A DNA stretch of 64,000 nt from Bauldia sp965232525 (GTDB lineage Bacteria; Pseudomonadota; Alphaproteobacteria; Rhizobiales; Kaistiaceae), in contig NZ_OZ246980.1 in the NCBI RefSeq assembly GCF_965232525.1, positions 1,984,001-2,048,000 on the forward strand, written 5' to 3'. The notes below the pieces were generated by a model. That model was not told the DNA's origin, did no database searches, and was given only the letters and a program-made list of their open reading frames with translations. A program made the translations under genes and the position numbers. Below, piece by piece: positions 41,828-50,585 of the stretch; within the stretch, counting starts at the first letter, position 1, and each line of letters begins with the position of its first letter.

Positions 41828-42640
41828 TCAGTCCTTGAGGGTCCGACGGATCAATTCGATCTCGGTCTCGTCGATATCTTCGATCGGTGCGTGCGACTCC
41901 GGCGCCTTGTTCCAGTCGGCGATCAGGTTCGACAGCGCCTGGATCGCCACCATCGCGATGATGATGAGGATCGCTGGCTTGACGGTCGCGGGGATCGGCG
42001 GGTCCCAGGCCGTGCCGAATGTCTCCATCCGGAAGAACTTATCGCGGGCTTCGTTGTAGCCGCCCCAGATCAGAGCGAAGGTGAACCCCCAGATCAGCCC
42101 GACCGAAACCACGTCGGATGTCTTGCGCATCCAGCGGGGCATGATGTCGTAGATGATGTAGATGCGGATGTGACTACGCTGCTGCATGGCGTAGAGCCCG
42201 GCGAGCAGAAAGACGAACCCGGCGATCCAAAGCGACAGCTCGTTGGCCCACAGTGTCGGCTTGTCGAAGACGTAGCGCGACACGACTTCGTAGAACATCA
42301 CGAAAACCACTGACGCGATGGCAACCATCGCGATACGGGCGCAGACCAGGCTGACGATGTCGAAAAAGCCATCGGGCTCCGGCTCGATTGCGCCACGAAT
42401 GTCGGAGAAGTAGAGACCGGTGAAGAGCAGCGCGAGTGCGCCGACGATTTCGGTGACAAGAACGATCGTGTGCTCGTGGGGCTGGAGGAACTCCTTCATC
42501 CCGAAGCCGGTGTCGAAGAACAGCGCACCAGCGATTTGGCCGACGATCAGGATGGCAAGAACGCCGACGAAGCCGATCATCGCCAGGCGGACCGGCCGCC
42601 GCGCCGAACCGAGCCAGACGCTCTGCCCTTGTGTCGTCAT
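41828..42640 (-). CDS. dctQ: TRAP transporter small permease (DctQ), long form
   Basis: A 270-residue small membrane subunit; the usual length is 160-200. The DctQ core is at about residues 95-230: MVAIASVVFVMFYEVVSRYV, LWANELSLWIAGFVFLLAGL and RSHIRIYIIYDIMPRW. About 90 extra N-terminal residues add two hydrophobic segments. The long DctM beside it shows the same enlargement, so the pair belongs to an expanded TRAP subgroup. Second gene of a dctP-dctQ-dctM operon. Confidence 0.92.
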   Translation of the reverse strand: MTTQGQSVWLGSARRPVRLAMIGFVGVLAILIVGQIAGALFFDTGFGMKEFLQPHEHTIVLVTEIVGALALLFTGLYFSDIRGAIEPEPDGFFDIVSLVCARIAMVAIASVVFVMFYEVVSRYVFDKPTLWANELSLWIAGFVFLLAGLYAMQQRSHIRIYIIYDIMPRWMRKTSDVVSVGLIWGFTFALIWGGYNEARDKFFRMETFGTAWDPPIPATVKPAILIIIAMVAIQALSNLIADWNKAPESHAPIEDIDETEIELIRRTLKD

Positions 42641-42725
42641 CGGTGATCTCCCGTTGGCTCAAGAAGCCGCGTGGCGAGCCGGTTAGGGCTCGCCAAACGG
42701 CATCTTGGTAATCGCACGGGAGACG

Positions 42726-43763
42726 TCAGTCGAGGAGGCCGATCTGCTTCATCCAGGCCTTGTGCGCATCGACGAGAGCACGGGCTTCCGGTGTCTTTTC
42801 GGCCCATCCTTCCCAGGCCGTCTGAGCGGCTTGGCGGAAAGCAGCGCGATCTTCCGAGCTCCAATCGTAGAGCGTGACACCCTCCGCGACCAGCTCGGCC
42901 GCCGCTTCGCGGTTGGCGACGTCAAAGGCGAGCGTCGTCTGGAGCGCCAGCTTCTGGGCCGCGACCTCGATGATGCGCTGGATATCCTCAGGCAACCCGT
43001 TCCAGACCTCGAGGTTGAACGTGACGTGGTCCATCGGCATCGAATGGAAGCCAGGGAACGTCGCGTGTTTCACGATGTCGTAGAGGCCGAGGCCAACGTT
43101 ATTGGCGAGCGACGATGCGTCGGCTCCGTCGATGATCCCGGTTTCCAGCGCCGTGAAGATCTCGGTGAAATCCATCACGATCGGGGAGGCGCCGAGTTCG
43201 GCGAAAATCTCGGTTTCGAGGCCGGGCGGCGAACGGAACTTCCAGTCCTTCAGGTCATCGGGACCGGCGAGTGGTGTCGATGAGGACATCGACTCCTGTC
43301 CGGCAGCCCACCAGCCGACCAGGTGCATACCGTGCGCATTGTAGAGTTCGTTGGCCGCATCGAGACCGCCGCCATGATAGAGGAAGCCGTAGAGTTGATA
43401 GGGATTGTCGTAGCCGCCCATCGGATCGCCGACGAACTGGAAGGCAGGGTTCTTGCCGGTCTGGTAGGCGGCACCGTGCATCTCGCCATCGAGGATACCG
43501 GAGGCCGCGGCGTCAAAGCCTTCGGTCGAACCGACCACGGACGATGACCAGAACATTTCGATCTTGACGCGCCCACCCGACATCACCTCGACATCATCGA
43601 TGAACGACTGGGCCAATTGGCCCGACATGTTTTCCGGTGTGTAGTGGGTCTGCATGCGCAGGGTGAATTCCTGCGAAAAGGCGCTTCCCGCGGTTGCAAC
43701 CAGCGCTGTCGCGGCAGCGCCAACCAGAGCCAGACGCAATCGATTGGCGGACGATTTGGACAT
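42726..43763 (-). CDS. dctP: TRAP transporter solute-binding protein (DctP)
   Basis: A 345-residue periplasmic binding protein. Sec signal LRLALVGAAATALVATAGSA, then FTLRMQTHYTPENMSGQLAQ, DPMGGYDNPYQLYGFLYHGG, LKDWKFRSPPGLETEIFAEL (the arginine binds the ligand carboxylate) and IDGADASSLANNVGLGLYDI. Its pattern is like binding proteins for bulky or keto-acid solutes. AGGAGGAA precedes the start. It is the first gene of the operon; the small permease follows 85 bases on. The convergent sugar-acid dehydratase hints at an acidic sugar as substrate (inference). Confidence 0.94.
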   Translation of the reverse strand: MSKSSANRLRLALVGAAATALVATAGSAFSQEFTLRMQTHYTPENMSGQLAQSFIDDVEVMSGGRVKIEMFWSSSVVGSTEGFDAAASGILDGEMHGAAYQTGKNPAFQFVGDPMGGYDNPYQLYGFLYHGGGLDAANELYNAHGMHLVGWWAAGQESMSSSTPLAGPDDLKDWKFRSPPGLETEIFAELGASPIVMDFTEIFTALETGIIDGADASSLANNVGLGLYDIVKHATFPGFHSMPMDHVTFNLEVWNGLPEDIQRIIEVAAQKLALQTTLAFDVANREAAAELVAEGVTLYDWSSEDRAAFRQAAQTAWEGWAEKTPEARALVDAHKAWMKQIGLLD

Positions 43764-44001
43764 ATGCGTTTCCTCCTGATGTCCCCACGGCCGGTTTGCC
43801 CGGTCGCTTCTGCGATCTTAGAGCCGTTTTCGCTCCGCACAACGCGCCACGTGCCAGAGCCGCCACGGTCTTCGCTACCATCACGATGCGAGGATCGAAG
43901 TCAACCGATTGCATTTGTTTATGAATGCGCTATGGCGGCCGACTGGGTGAGGAGACGTTCGCCACCGGCGCCCGGCAACTGATGCTCAGGCCTGCATGCG
44001 A

Positions 44002-44703
44002 TCAGGGCGATGGGCCCTCAAGCCGCTCGAACACCAGCATGGTGAAGATGTCGAAGCTCTTCACGGCCTGCCGGTCGACGAGTTTGAGTTCAGGGCGGCC
44101 GAGAACCTGATCGATCGGGAAGTCGGGCCGCCAGCCGAGGCGCGATGAGAAGCGCGACAACCACCGTTCGGCCCAGGCGCGCGGGCCTTTGTCGACCGAG
44201 AAATGGCTGACCAGGATCACGCGCCCACCTGGCTTTACCACGCGGACGATTTCGGAGAGCACCCGCTGCGGGTCCGGCACGACCGTGATGACGAACATCG
44301 CCATCGCCGCATCGAAGCTTTGGTCCTCAAAAACCAGTTGACCGGCGTCCATTTCCTCGAGCGCCTCGACATGGTCGAGGCTGCTTGTCGCAACGCGCTT
44401 GTTGGCCATGTCGAGCATATCGCGACTGAGATCGATGCCGACGACGCGATGCTTCCGGTCGTAAAGCGGGAGAGAGATACCGGTGCCGACCCCGACCTCA
44501 AGGACCCGGCTGGACGGCAGCTTGTTCATTTCGGCGACGGCGATCCGACAGGGGCGAGCGGTAAAGGCACCGAAGACACGATCGTAGATCGGCGCCCAGC
44601 GGGCATAGGCGGCGACCACATGGGAATCGTCGATGGTAGCAAGCTCAATGTCGGACTTCGGCGTAACTGTGGGCGCGTTGGCTTCGCCCTTGGGCTCGAC
44701 CAT
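44002..44703 (-). CDS. pmtA: Phosphatidylethanolamine N-methyltransferase-like (PmtA)
   Basis: A 233-residue class I SAM methyltransferase. VVAAYARWAPIYDRVFGAFT is the hallmark opening of Rhodobacter/Sinorhizobium PmtA, followed by motif I RVLEVGVGTGISLPLY, VVGIDLSRDMLDMANKRV and motif III region VVKPGGRVILVSHF. PmtA adds methyl groups to phosphatidylethanolamine to form phosphatidylcholine in the membrane. It follows mnmA on the same strand with an eight-base gap, so they are co-transcribed; the link between them is not functional as far as I know. Confidence 0.88.
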   Translation of the reverse strand: MVEPKGEANAPTVTPKSDIELATIDDSHVVAAYARWAPIYDRVFGAFTARPCRIAVAEMNKLPSSRVLEVGVGTGISLPLYDRKHRVVGIDLSRDMLDMANKRVATSSLDHVEALEEMDAGQLVFEDQSFDAAMAMFVITVVPDPQRVLSEIVRVVKPGGRVILVSHFSVDKGPRAWAERWLSRFSSRLGWRPDFPIDQVLGRPELKLVDRQAVKSFDIFTMLVFERLEGPSP

Positions 44704-44711
44704 ATCCGCTC

Positions 44712-45905
44712 CTACAACGCCGGTGCCGCGGTATCGGCTTCGACGAGCCTCCGCAGTGCGACCTCGGCTTCGGACGCGTGCTCCGATCGTTCGATCCAGC
44801 CGCCGCCGAGCACACGCGCGGTGTCGCCCTCACTGTCGTAGAAGACGCAGGCCTGCCCAGGTGCGACGCCGGTCTCGCCCGACGTCAGATCGACGAGGAC
44901 GTGCCCGTCTTCCACGATCATCCGCGCCGGCATCGGCGGCCGGGTGGAGCGCACCCGCGCGTAGAGATCGATGCCATCGGCGGGCAGGTCCACCATGGGT
45001 GTGTCGCCCAGCCAGTTCACCGCGCGCAGATGAAGTCGACGGGTCTCCAGTGCCTCGCGCGGGCCGACGATGACCTGCCGCCCCTCCGGGTCCAGGTGGA
45101 CGACATAGAGCGGTTCGCCCAGCGCAATGCCGATGCCCCGGCGCTGGCCGATCGTATAGTTGATAATGCCATCATGCTTGCCGAGCACCCGGCCGTCGAG
45201 ATGGACGATGTCGCCGGGCTCGGCAGCGGTTGGCCTGAGCTTGCGGATGACGTCGGCATACCGTCCGTTGGGGACGAAGCAGATGTCCTGGCTGTCCGAC
45301 TTCTCGGCGACCGGCAGGCCGAGATCGCGGGCGGCGGCGCGGGTCTCGGCCTTGGTGAGCGTGCCGAGCGGGAAGCGCAGGAAGTCGAGCTGGGTCTGGG
45401 TCGTCGCGAACAGAAAGTAGCTCTGGTCGCGCTCACGATCGACGGGTCGGTAGAGCGCGCGGTGATCGTCATGGGGCTCGGAGCGTACATAGTGGCCGGT
45501 CGCCAACGCATCGGCGCCGAGCTGCTCTGCAGTGTCGAGCAGGTCGGCGAACTTGACCGTCTGGTTGCAGGCGATGCACGGCACCGGTGTCTCGCCGGCG
45601 GCGTAGCTTTCGGCGAACGGGTCGATGACGGCTTCGCGGAAGCGCTCCTCGTAGTCGAGGACGTAGTGCGGGATGCCGAGCGCCTCGGCTACCCGCCGTG
45701 CGTCGTGAATGTCCTGACCGGCACAGCACGCACCCTTGCGATGGGTCGCGGCGCCATGGTCGTAGAGCTGCAGGGTAACGCCGACGACATCGTAACCAGC
45801 GCGGCGGAGCAATCCGGCGACCACCGATGAATCGACGCCGCCCGACATGGCGACGACCACACGGGTATCTTCAGGCCTGCCGGGGAGGTTCAGATCGTAA
45901 CGCAT
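44712..45905 (-). CDS. mnmA: tRNA-specific 2-thiouridylase MnmA
   Basis: A 397-residue enzyme that makes 2-thiouridine at wobble position 34 of Glu, Gln and Lys tRNAs. The PP-loop VVVAMSGGVDSSVVAGLLRR (ATP binding, SGGVDS at 21-26) is intact. The catalytic Cys113 is in PCIACNQTVKF and the second Cys209 in SDSQDICFVPNG. The C-terminal beta domain is present (TIGQRRGIGIALGEPLYVVH). ATG at 45905. It is divergent from sciP across 230 bases. Confidence 0.97.
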   Translation of the reverse strand: MRYDLNLPGRPEDTRVVVAMSGGVDSSVVAGLLRRAGYDVVGVTLQLYDHGAATHRKGACCAGQDIHDARRVAEALGIPHYVLDYEERFREAVIDPFAESYAAGETPVPCIACNQTVKFADLLDTAEQLGADALATGHYVRSEPHDDHRALYRPVDRERDQSYFLFATTQTQLDFLRFPLGTLTKAETRAAARDLGLPVAEKSDSQDICFVPNGRYADVIRKLRPTAAEPGDIVHLDGRVLGKHDGIINYTIGQRRGIGIALGEPLYVVHLDPEGRQVIVGPREALETRRLHLRAVNWLGDTPMVDLPADGIDLYARVRSTRPPMPARMIVEDGHVLVDLTSGETGVAPGQACVFYDSEGDTARVLGGGWIERSEHASEAEVALRRLVEADTAAPAL

Positions 45906-46135
45906 GAAAAAAGATTTCTGGTGCCGTACCGCGCGATCGCCTCAGGGGCCTTGGAAACGATTGAACTATAATGGCGATCCGGTTCGCTTCAAGGCGAGAG
46001 GCCGGCGTTTTTCGCGGCTCCGGCCTGCAAGCCTTTACAAATCTTACCGAATTGTTGCGGGCTACTTAGGCAAATTTTAAAGCCGACCCTCTACCGTCGC
46101 GGGCCTGGACGGGTCAGGACGAGTACGAGAGTAGA

Positions 46136-46411
46136 ATGGCCGATCAGGTTCGTCCGCGTGTGAAGTATGTGATCGGGCCCGATGGGAGCCCACTGACGAT
46201 CGCCGATCTTCCCCCGCGGGACACAAAGCGATGGGTGATCCGCCGCAAGGCGGAGGTGGTCGCTGCCGTTCGCGGCGGGCTACTGAGCCTCGAAGAGGCG
46301 TGCAGCCGCTATACCCTCACGGTCGAAGAATTTCTGTCCTGGCAGAAATCGATCGACCAGCACGGGCTGGCCGGACTGCGCACGACGCGTATCCAGCAAT
46401 ATCGCGACTGA
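46136..46411 (+). CDS. sciP: CtrA inhibitor SciP (DUF1153)
   Basis: A 91-residue helix-turn-helix protein. The sequence RVKYVIGPDGSPLTIADLPP and KRWVIRRKAEVVAAVRGGLL, then SLEEACSRYTLTVEEFLSWQ is nearly diagnostic for SciP, which in Caulobacter binds DNA and CtrA to block CtrA-activated transcription in swarmer cells. This is the best lineage marker in the window: the family is restricted to Alphaproteobacteria. A single-gene unit. I did not find an obvious TTAA-N7-TTAA CtrA box upstream. Confidence 0.96.
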   Translation: MADQVRPRVKYVIGPDGSPLTIADLPPRDTKRWVIRRKAEVVAAVRGGLLSLEEACSRYTLTVEEFLSWQKSIDQHGLAGLRTTRIQQYRD

Positions 46412-46558
46412 ACCAATTTCCATCCGGCAGATCAGCCGCTCATCGATACTTCAGCCCGAAAGCGCGCGTCAGCGGCATGATCGATCTGTTGCGTCCGCGC
46501 CGTCGTCACAGTAGTCGGGCGTGATCGCCCAAGCCGTTACTCGATCCGCCCGCGCCCG

Positions 46559-47518
46559 ATGCTCTACCCCGGAATCGACCCATACGATCACGGCATGCTC
46601 GACGTCGGCGATGGCCAGCGGATCTATTGGGAGGTCTCCGGTCATCCCGATGGTCTGCCGGTGGTCGTCTTGCATGGCGGCCCGGGCTCCGGATCCTCGC
46701 CTGGCTCTCGTCGTTTCTTCGATCCGAGCCGGTATCGGATTGTTCTCTTCGATCAGCGCCAGTGTGGCCGGAGTACGCCGCATGCGAGTGATGCCGACGT
46801 CGATTTGTCGGTGAACACCACCGGACATCTGGTGGCCGACCTTGAGCATTTACGACATCATCTGGAGGTCGACCGCTGGTTGATTTTCGGAACCTCGTGG
46901 GGATCTACGCTCGGGCTCGTCTACGCACAGGAGCATCCGGACCGGGTGACGGCGATGGTTCTTGCCGGCGTAACCATGACGCGCCGGTCGGAAATCGATT
47001 GGCTCTACCGGGACATTGCGCCGCTGTTTCCGGAACAATGGGTACGCTTCCGCCAAGGCGCGGCCGTCGAGCCCCAAGACCGTGATCTCGTCGCGGCCTA
47101 CTATCGACATCTCGCCAATCCCGATCCGGCGGTGCGGGAGAAGGCGGCCGCGGACTGGCACGACTGGGAGGCCGTCTCGGTCTCGATCGATCCGGATGCT
47201 GCCAGGCCAAGCCGCTGGTCGGACCCCGCCTACCGGATGGCGCGAGCGCGGATCGTGACACACTACTTCCACCACGCTGCCTGGCTGGAGGACAATATCC
47301 TGCTCAAGCGTGCGGACAAGCTGTCGGCAATCCCTGGCCAATTGATTCAAGGCAGGCTCGACCTGATGGCGCCGCTGGTCACCGCCTGGGAATTGGCCAA
47401 GGCGTGGCCCAACGCGCGGCTCGTCGTTGTGCCACGCGCCGGCCACTCCACTGCCGATGTCGGCATCGCCGAGGCGATCGTCGCTGCCACGGACGACTTC
47501 GCCGATCGTCTGACTTGA
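46559..47518 (+). CDS. pip: Prolyl aminopeptidase (alpha/beta hydrolase, S33)
   Basis: A 319-residue cytosolic proline iminopeptidase releasing N-terminal proline from peptides. The oxyanion block HGGPGSGSSPGSRRFFDP and FDQRQCGRSTPHA, the nucleophile in FGTSWGSTLGLVYA, the acid in QGRLDLMAPL and the histidine in VPRAGHST give a full catalytic set. ATG at 46559 fits the family start (MLYPGIDPYDHGMLDVGDGQ), though the ribosome site is weak. The convergent UPF0173 gene ends 14 bases downstream. Confidence 0.94.
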   Translation: MLYPGIDPYDHGMLDVGDGQRIYWEVSGHPDGLPVVVLHGGPGSGSSPGSRRFFDPSRYRIVLFDQRQCGRSTPHASDADVDLSVNTTGHLVADLEHLRHHLEVDRWLIFGTSWGSTLGLVYAQEHPDRVTAMVLAGVTMTRRSEIDWLYRDIAPLFPEQWVRFRQGAAVEPQDRDLVAAYYRHLANPDPAVREKAAADWHDWEAVSVSIDPDAARPSRWSDPAYRMARARIVTHYFHHAAWLEDNILLKRADKLSAIPGQLIQGRLDLMAPLVTAWELAKAWPNARLVVVPRAGHSTADVGIAEAIVAATDDFADRLT

Positions 47519-47531
47519 GAAAGCGCTGCCG

Positions 47532-48227
47532 CTACAGCGTTGTCGCGACCCCACGTTCCGGGATCAGGACCCGATCCTTCTCGTCGCCCATCTCGGACAG
47601 GAAATCCTCGGCCGTCCCATGCAGGGCCGGGAACGTCCCATAGTGGCACGGAACAATCGTGTCGAAGGCGAAGAACCGCCGGCAGGCCATGGCGGCGAGT
47701 TTCGGTCCCATGGTGAAACGGTCGCCGATCGGAACGATACCGATCTTCGGTGCGTAAATCTCGTTGATCAGCGCCATGTCGGAGAAGATATCCGTATCGC
47801 CCATGTGCAAGAGGGTCTTCTCGCCGGGGGCTTCGATCACGACGCCGTTGGGATTGCCAAGATAGACCGACTGCCCCTCGACGACCGTGCCCGACGAATG
47901 CCACGCCTGCACGAACGCCACCGCGAATGGCCCGAAGTCGACGCGCCCGCCGGTGTTCAGCGGGCTGTAGTCATCGATGCCATGGCCTTCCACGAAGCGG
48001 CAGACTTCGAACGACGCCACGAGTGTCGCGCCGGTGGCCTTGCAGATTTCCACGGTCGATCCCGTATGGTCGTCATGCCCGTGGGTCAGCACGACATGGG
48101 TGGTGTCGGCATAGGCGGCGGCGTGGTCGCCGGTGAAGGTAGGGTTGGCCAGAAACGGATCGATCATGATGACGGCATCATCGAGATCGATCCGGAAAGC
48201 GGAGTGGCCGAACCACGTGAGTTTCAT
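47532..48227 (-). CDS. Metal-dependent hydrolase, UPF0173 family
   Basis: A 231-residue metallo-beta-lactamase-fold protein. It starts MKLTWFGHSAFRI, has the metal motif LTHGHDDHTGS (HxHxDH), GVVIEAPGEKTLLHMGDTDI with the bridging aspartate, and GDRFTMGPKLAAMAC with a final PCHYGTFPAL histidine. The family (YtkL/UPF0173) has no assigned substrate. The start at 48227 follows CGGAGGA; longer upstream in-frame sequence overlaps ruvX on the other strand and is not conserved. Confidence 0.93.
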   Translation of the reverse strand: MKLTWFGHSAFRIDLDDAVIMIDPFLANPTFTGDHAAAYADTTHVVLTHGHDDHTGSTVEICKATGATLVASFEVCRFVEGHGIDDYSPLNTGGRVDFGPFAVAFVQAWHSSGTVVEGQSVYLGNPNGVVIEAPGEKTLLHMGDTDIFSDMALINEIYAPKIGIVPIGDRFTMGPKLAAMACRRFFAFDTIVPCHYGTFPALHGTAEDFLSEMGDEKDRVLIPERGVATTL

Positions 48228-48297
48228 TGACTGTCCTCCGAAAGCATGGCCACACCTTGTCTCGCACTCCGCGAGCCAACACCAGAGGGAAACCGGC

Positions 48298-48762
48298 ATG
48301 CCCGACTTAAGCCAGGCCGACCCGCTCGCGGTCCTGCCGCCGGACGGATCGCTGATGGGGCTGGACCTCGGCACCAAGACGATCGGTCTCGCCGTCTCCG
48401 ATGCCGGTCGCCGCGTGGCGACACCGTTGACGGTGATCCGGCGGACCAAGTTTCGCGATGATGCGGCGGCGCTTCTCAATCACTGCGATGCCCGGCAGAT
48501 CGCGGGCCTCGTGATCGGCCTGCCGATCAATATGGACGGATCGGAAGGGCCGAGGGCTCAGGCGACCCGGGCGTTTGTACGCAACCTAGCGAAGCTCACC
48601 GACTTGCCGGTGGCATTCTGGGATGAGCGGCTGTCGACCGCAGCCGTGACCCGCACCCTGCTCGAGGCCGATGCGAGTCGCCAGCGGCGAGAGGCCGTGG
48701 TCGACAAGATGGCGGCGGCCTACATCCTTCAGGGCGCGCTCGATCGGCTGCGCCGAGCCTAG
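48298..48762 (+). CDS. ruvX: Holliday junction resolvase-like RuvX/YqgF
   Basis: A 154-residue RNase H-fold protein: LMGLDLGTKTIGLAVSDAGR (catalytic Asp in GLDLG), LVIGLPINMDGSEGPRAQAT, FWDERLSTAAVTRTL and the final VVDKMAAAYILQGALD block with the last acidic residue. The family acts in 16S rRNA 5'-end maturation and possibly in DNA junction resolution. ATG at 48298 has AGAGGGA upstream. It is divergent from the UPF0173 hydrolase and convergent with the cysK fusion. Confidence 0.95.
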   Translation: MPDLSQADPLAVLPPDGSLMGLDLGTKTIGLAVSDAGRRVATPLTVIRRTKFRDDAAALLNHCDARQIAGLVIGLPINMDGSEGPRAQATRAFVRNLAKLTDLPVAFWDERLSTAAVTRTLLEADASRQRREAVVDKMAAAYILQGALDRLRRA

Positions 48763-48785
48763 ACCGACCGAGCGGGCCATCGCGG

Positions 48786-50273
48786 TCAGCGCGGATGGAC
48801 CCATTTCGGCAGGTACGAATAGGCATCCACGTCCTTGGCGGCGAACGACAGACCGCTGTCGGATAGAAGCGACTGCAGCCGGCCCTTGTTGAAGGCGTCA
48901 AGGGTTTCCGTGCAGCCGCCGATGTGTTCGCCGCCGACGAAAACCTGGGGGATGGTCGGGACCGAGATGCGCTCGCGCAGCGCCGCTCGGATGTCGCCGC
49001 CCCAGTTGTCCTCCTGATAGTCGACCGAGTCGAGATCGACGGATCGATAAGCCACGCCGATATCGGCGAACATGCGCCTGATCGACCACGAGAACTCGCA
49101 CCATTCGAGGGCGAAAAGCACCACCGGCTCATCGGTCGAGGTCACAACCTGATCGACGAACGCAACCGCCTTCGGGGTGGCGGCGTCGGGCGCGGCCTTC
49201 CCGTCGGCCGGCGGTGGTTCCGGCGCGACATCGAAACGATAGCGCGGCGTCGAGGCAGCGATCTCCTTTTCCGCGTCGGTCATGTCCTCCGGCACGTCCT
49301 CGAACAGCGGGGTGGAGAGGTAGCGCTCGCCGGTATCGGGGATCATGCAGAGAATGGCCGTCCCTTTCGGTGCGCGCTCCGCGATCGCCATGGCGCCCGC
49401 GAAAGTGGCGCCGCCGGAGATGCCGCAGAAGATACCCTCTTCCGTCGCCAGCCGCCGCGAGTACTCCAAGGCGTCGTCGCCCTTGATTGGAGCGACCTCG
49501 TCGATCCAGCCGGCCGCGATGGTGTCATGAGCGAGCTTGGGGATGAAGTCCGGCGTCCAGCCCTGCATGAGATGGGGCCGGAAATAGGGATGGCTTTTCG
49601 CCGGCATGCCGTTGTCCAGGTAGGCTTGGGGCGCGCCGCTGCCGATGATCGGGGCGTTGTCCGGCTCGCAGACGATCACCTTGGTCTCGGGGCGTTCTTT
49701 TTTCAGAACGCGCGACACGCCTTTGAGTGTGCCGGACGTGCCGGCGCCGGTCACCCAGTAGTCGAGCCGGCGCCCGTCGAAGTCGCGCAAGATTTCCGGC
49801 GCCGTGGTACGCGAATGCATGTCGGCGTTCGCTTCATTCTCGAATTGATGGCAGAGGAACCAGTCATGCTTCTCGGCAAGCTCGATCGCCTTGGCGAGCA
49901 TGCCGGTGCCCTTTTCCGAGGCTGGGGTCAGAATGACCTTGGCACCGAGGAACCGCATGAGCTTGCGGCGCTCGACGCTGAAGTTTTCGGCCATGGTGAC
50001 GACCAGAGGGTACCCCTTGCGGGCGCAGACCATGGCAAGGCCGATGCCAGTGTTGCCACTGGTCGCTTCGATCACCGTCTGGCCGGGTTTCAGCGACCCG
50101 TCCCGTTCCGCCGCCTCGATCACCCCGAGGGCGAGACGGTCCTTCACCGATCCCATCGGGTTGAAGGCTTCGAGCTTGACGAACAGGTCGATGCCATCCG
50201 GCGCCAGCTTGTTGATCCGAACCACGGGCGTGTCGCCGACGGTTCCGAGGATGTCTTCGTAGATTCCGGTCAT
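48786..50273 (-). CDS. cysK: Cysteine synthase fused to a CxxS glutaredoxin
   Basis: A 495-residue two-domain protein. Residues 1-310 are O-acetylserine sulfhydrylase/cystathionine beta-synthase-like: the PLP lysine is in FNPMGSVKDRLALG (Lys44), phosphate and substrate loops are TSGNTGIG (71-78) and GAGTSGTLKG, and EGIFCGISGGAT closes the site. After a Pro/Ala-rich linker (about 340-370) comes a glutaredoxin domain with active site EWCEFSW (Cys392-x-x-Ser395), VPTIPQVFVGGEHIGGCTET holding the cis-proline and glutathione site. The monothiol-type CxxS would suit deglutathionylation or persulfide transfer to the cysteine synthase. Normal CysK is about 310 residues, so this is a real fusion in one frame. 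Confidence 0.93.
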   Translation of the reverse strand: MTGIYEDILGTVGDTPVVRINKLAPDGIDLFVKLEAFNPMGSVKDRLALGVIEAAERDGSLKPGQTVIEATSGNTGIGLAMVCARKGYPLVVTMAENFSVERRKLMRFLGAKVILTPASEKGTGMLAKAIELAEKHDWFLCHQFENEANADMHSRTTAPEILRDFDGRRLDYWVTGAGTSGTLKGVSRVLKKERPETKVIVCEPDNAPIIGSGAPQAYLDNGMPAKSHPYFRPHLMQGWTPDFIPKLAHDTIAAGWIDEVAPIKGDDALEYSRRLATEEGIFCGISGGATFAGAMAIAERAPKGTAILCMIPDTGERYLSTPLFEDVPEDMTDAEKEIAASTPRYRFDVAPEPPPADGKAAPDAATPKAVAFVDQVVTSTDEPVVLFALEWCEFSWSIRRMFADIGVAYRSVDLDSVDYQEDNWGGDIRAALRERISVPTIPQVFVGGEHIGGCTETLDAFNKGRLQSLLSDSGLSFAAKDVDAYSYLPKWVHPR

Positions 50274-50585
50274 GACTTTATCTCTATGCGGGCGGACAAA
50301 CCGCAGGGGACTGATGGCGTCGCAATATCAGGACGGATAAGGGGCCCGATAGGCATAATTTTCTGCGTTTTGAGCGTTTGGCGCTCGATGCACCTAGAAT
50401 TCGCGCGGGCGAGCGAGTGCGGGGTTATAGATTTCACGTCGGAGGCCGCCTGTGACGATGGTCACAATGGCGACAAAACGCGCGGCCGCGAATTTTGAAC
50501 CTGCAGTGTTGCGCACGGTCAGCTTGCCATCATAGCTTGGTGCTCAGCCCGGGGCGGGGCAACAGGGGATTCTGGGCAGCAGGAA
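50274..50585. other. Intergenic region before the TPR gene
   Basis: 312 bases between divergent genes. It holds the CRP-type site at 50451-50466 and an AT-containing stretch near 50340-50400. No gene is supported. Confidence 0.5.
50451..50466. promoter_or_regulatory. CRP/FNR-family binding site candidate
   Basis: TGTGACGATGGTCACA is an exact match to TGTGA-N6-TCACA, 120 bases upstream of the start of the TPR-protein gene. It is the second such perfect site in the window (the other is at 1640). Confidence 0.55.

Noticed and set aside
46000..46135. CtrA binding box upstream of sciP
   Set aside because: I looked for TTAA-N7-TTAA and found only isolated TTAA-like pieces, not the paired motif.
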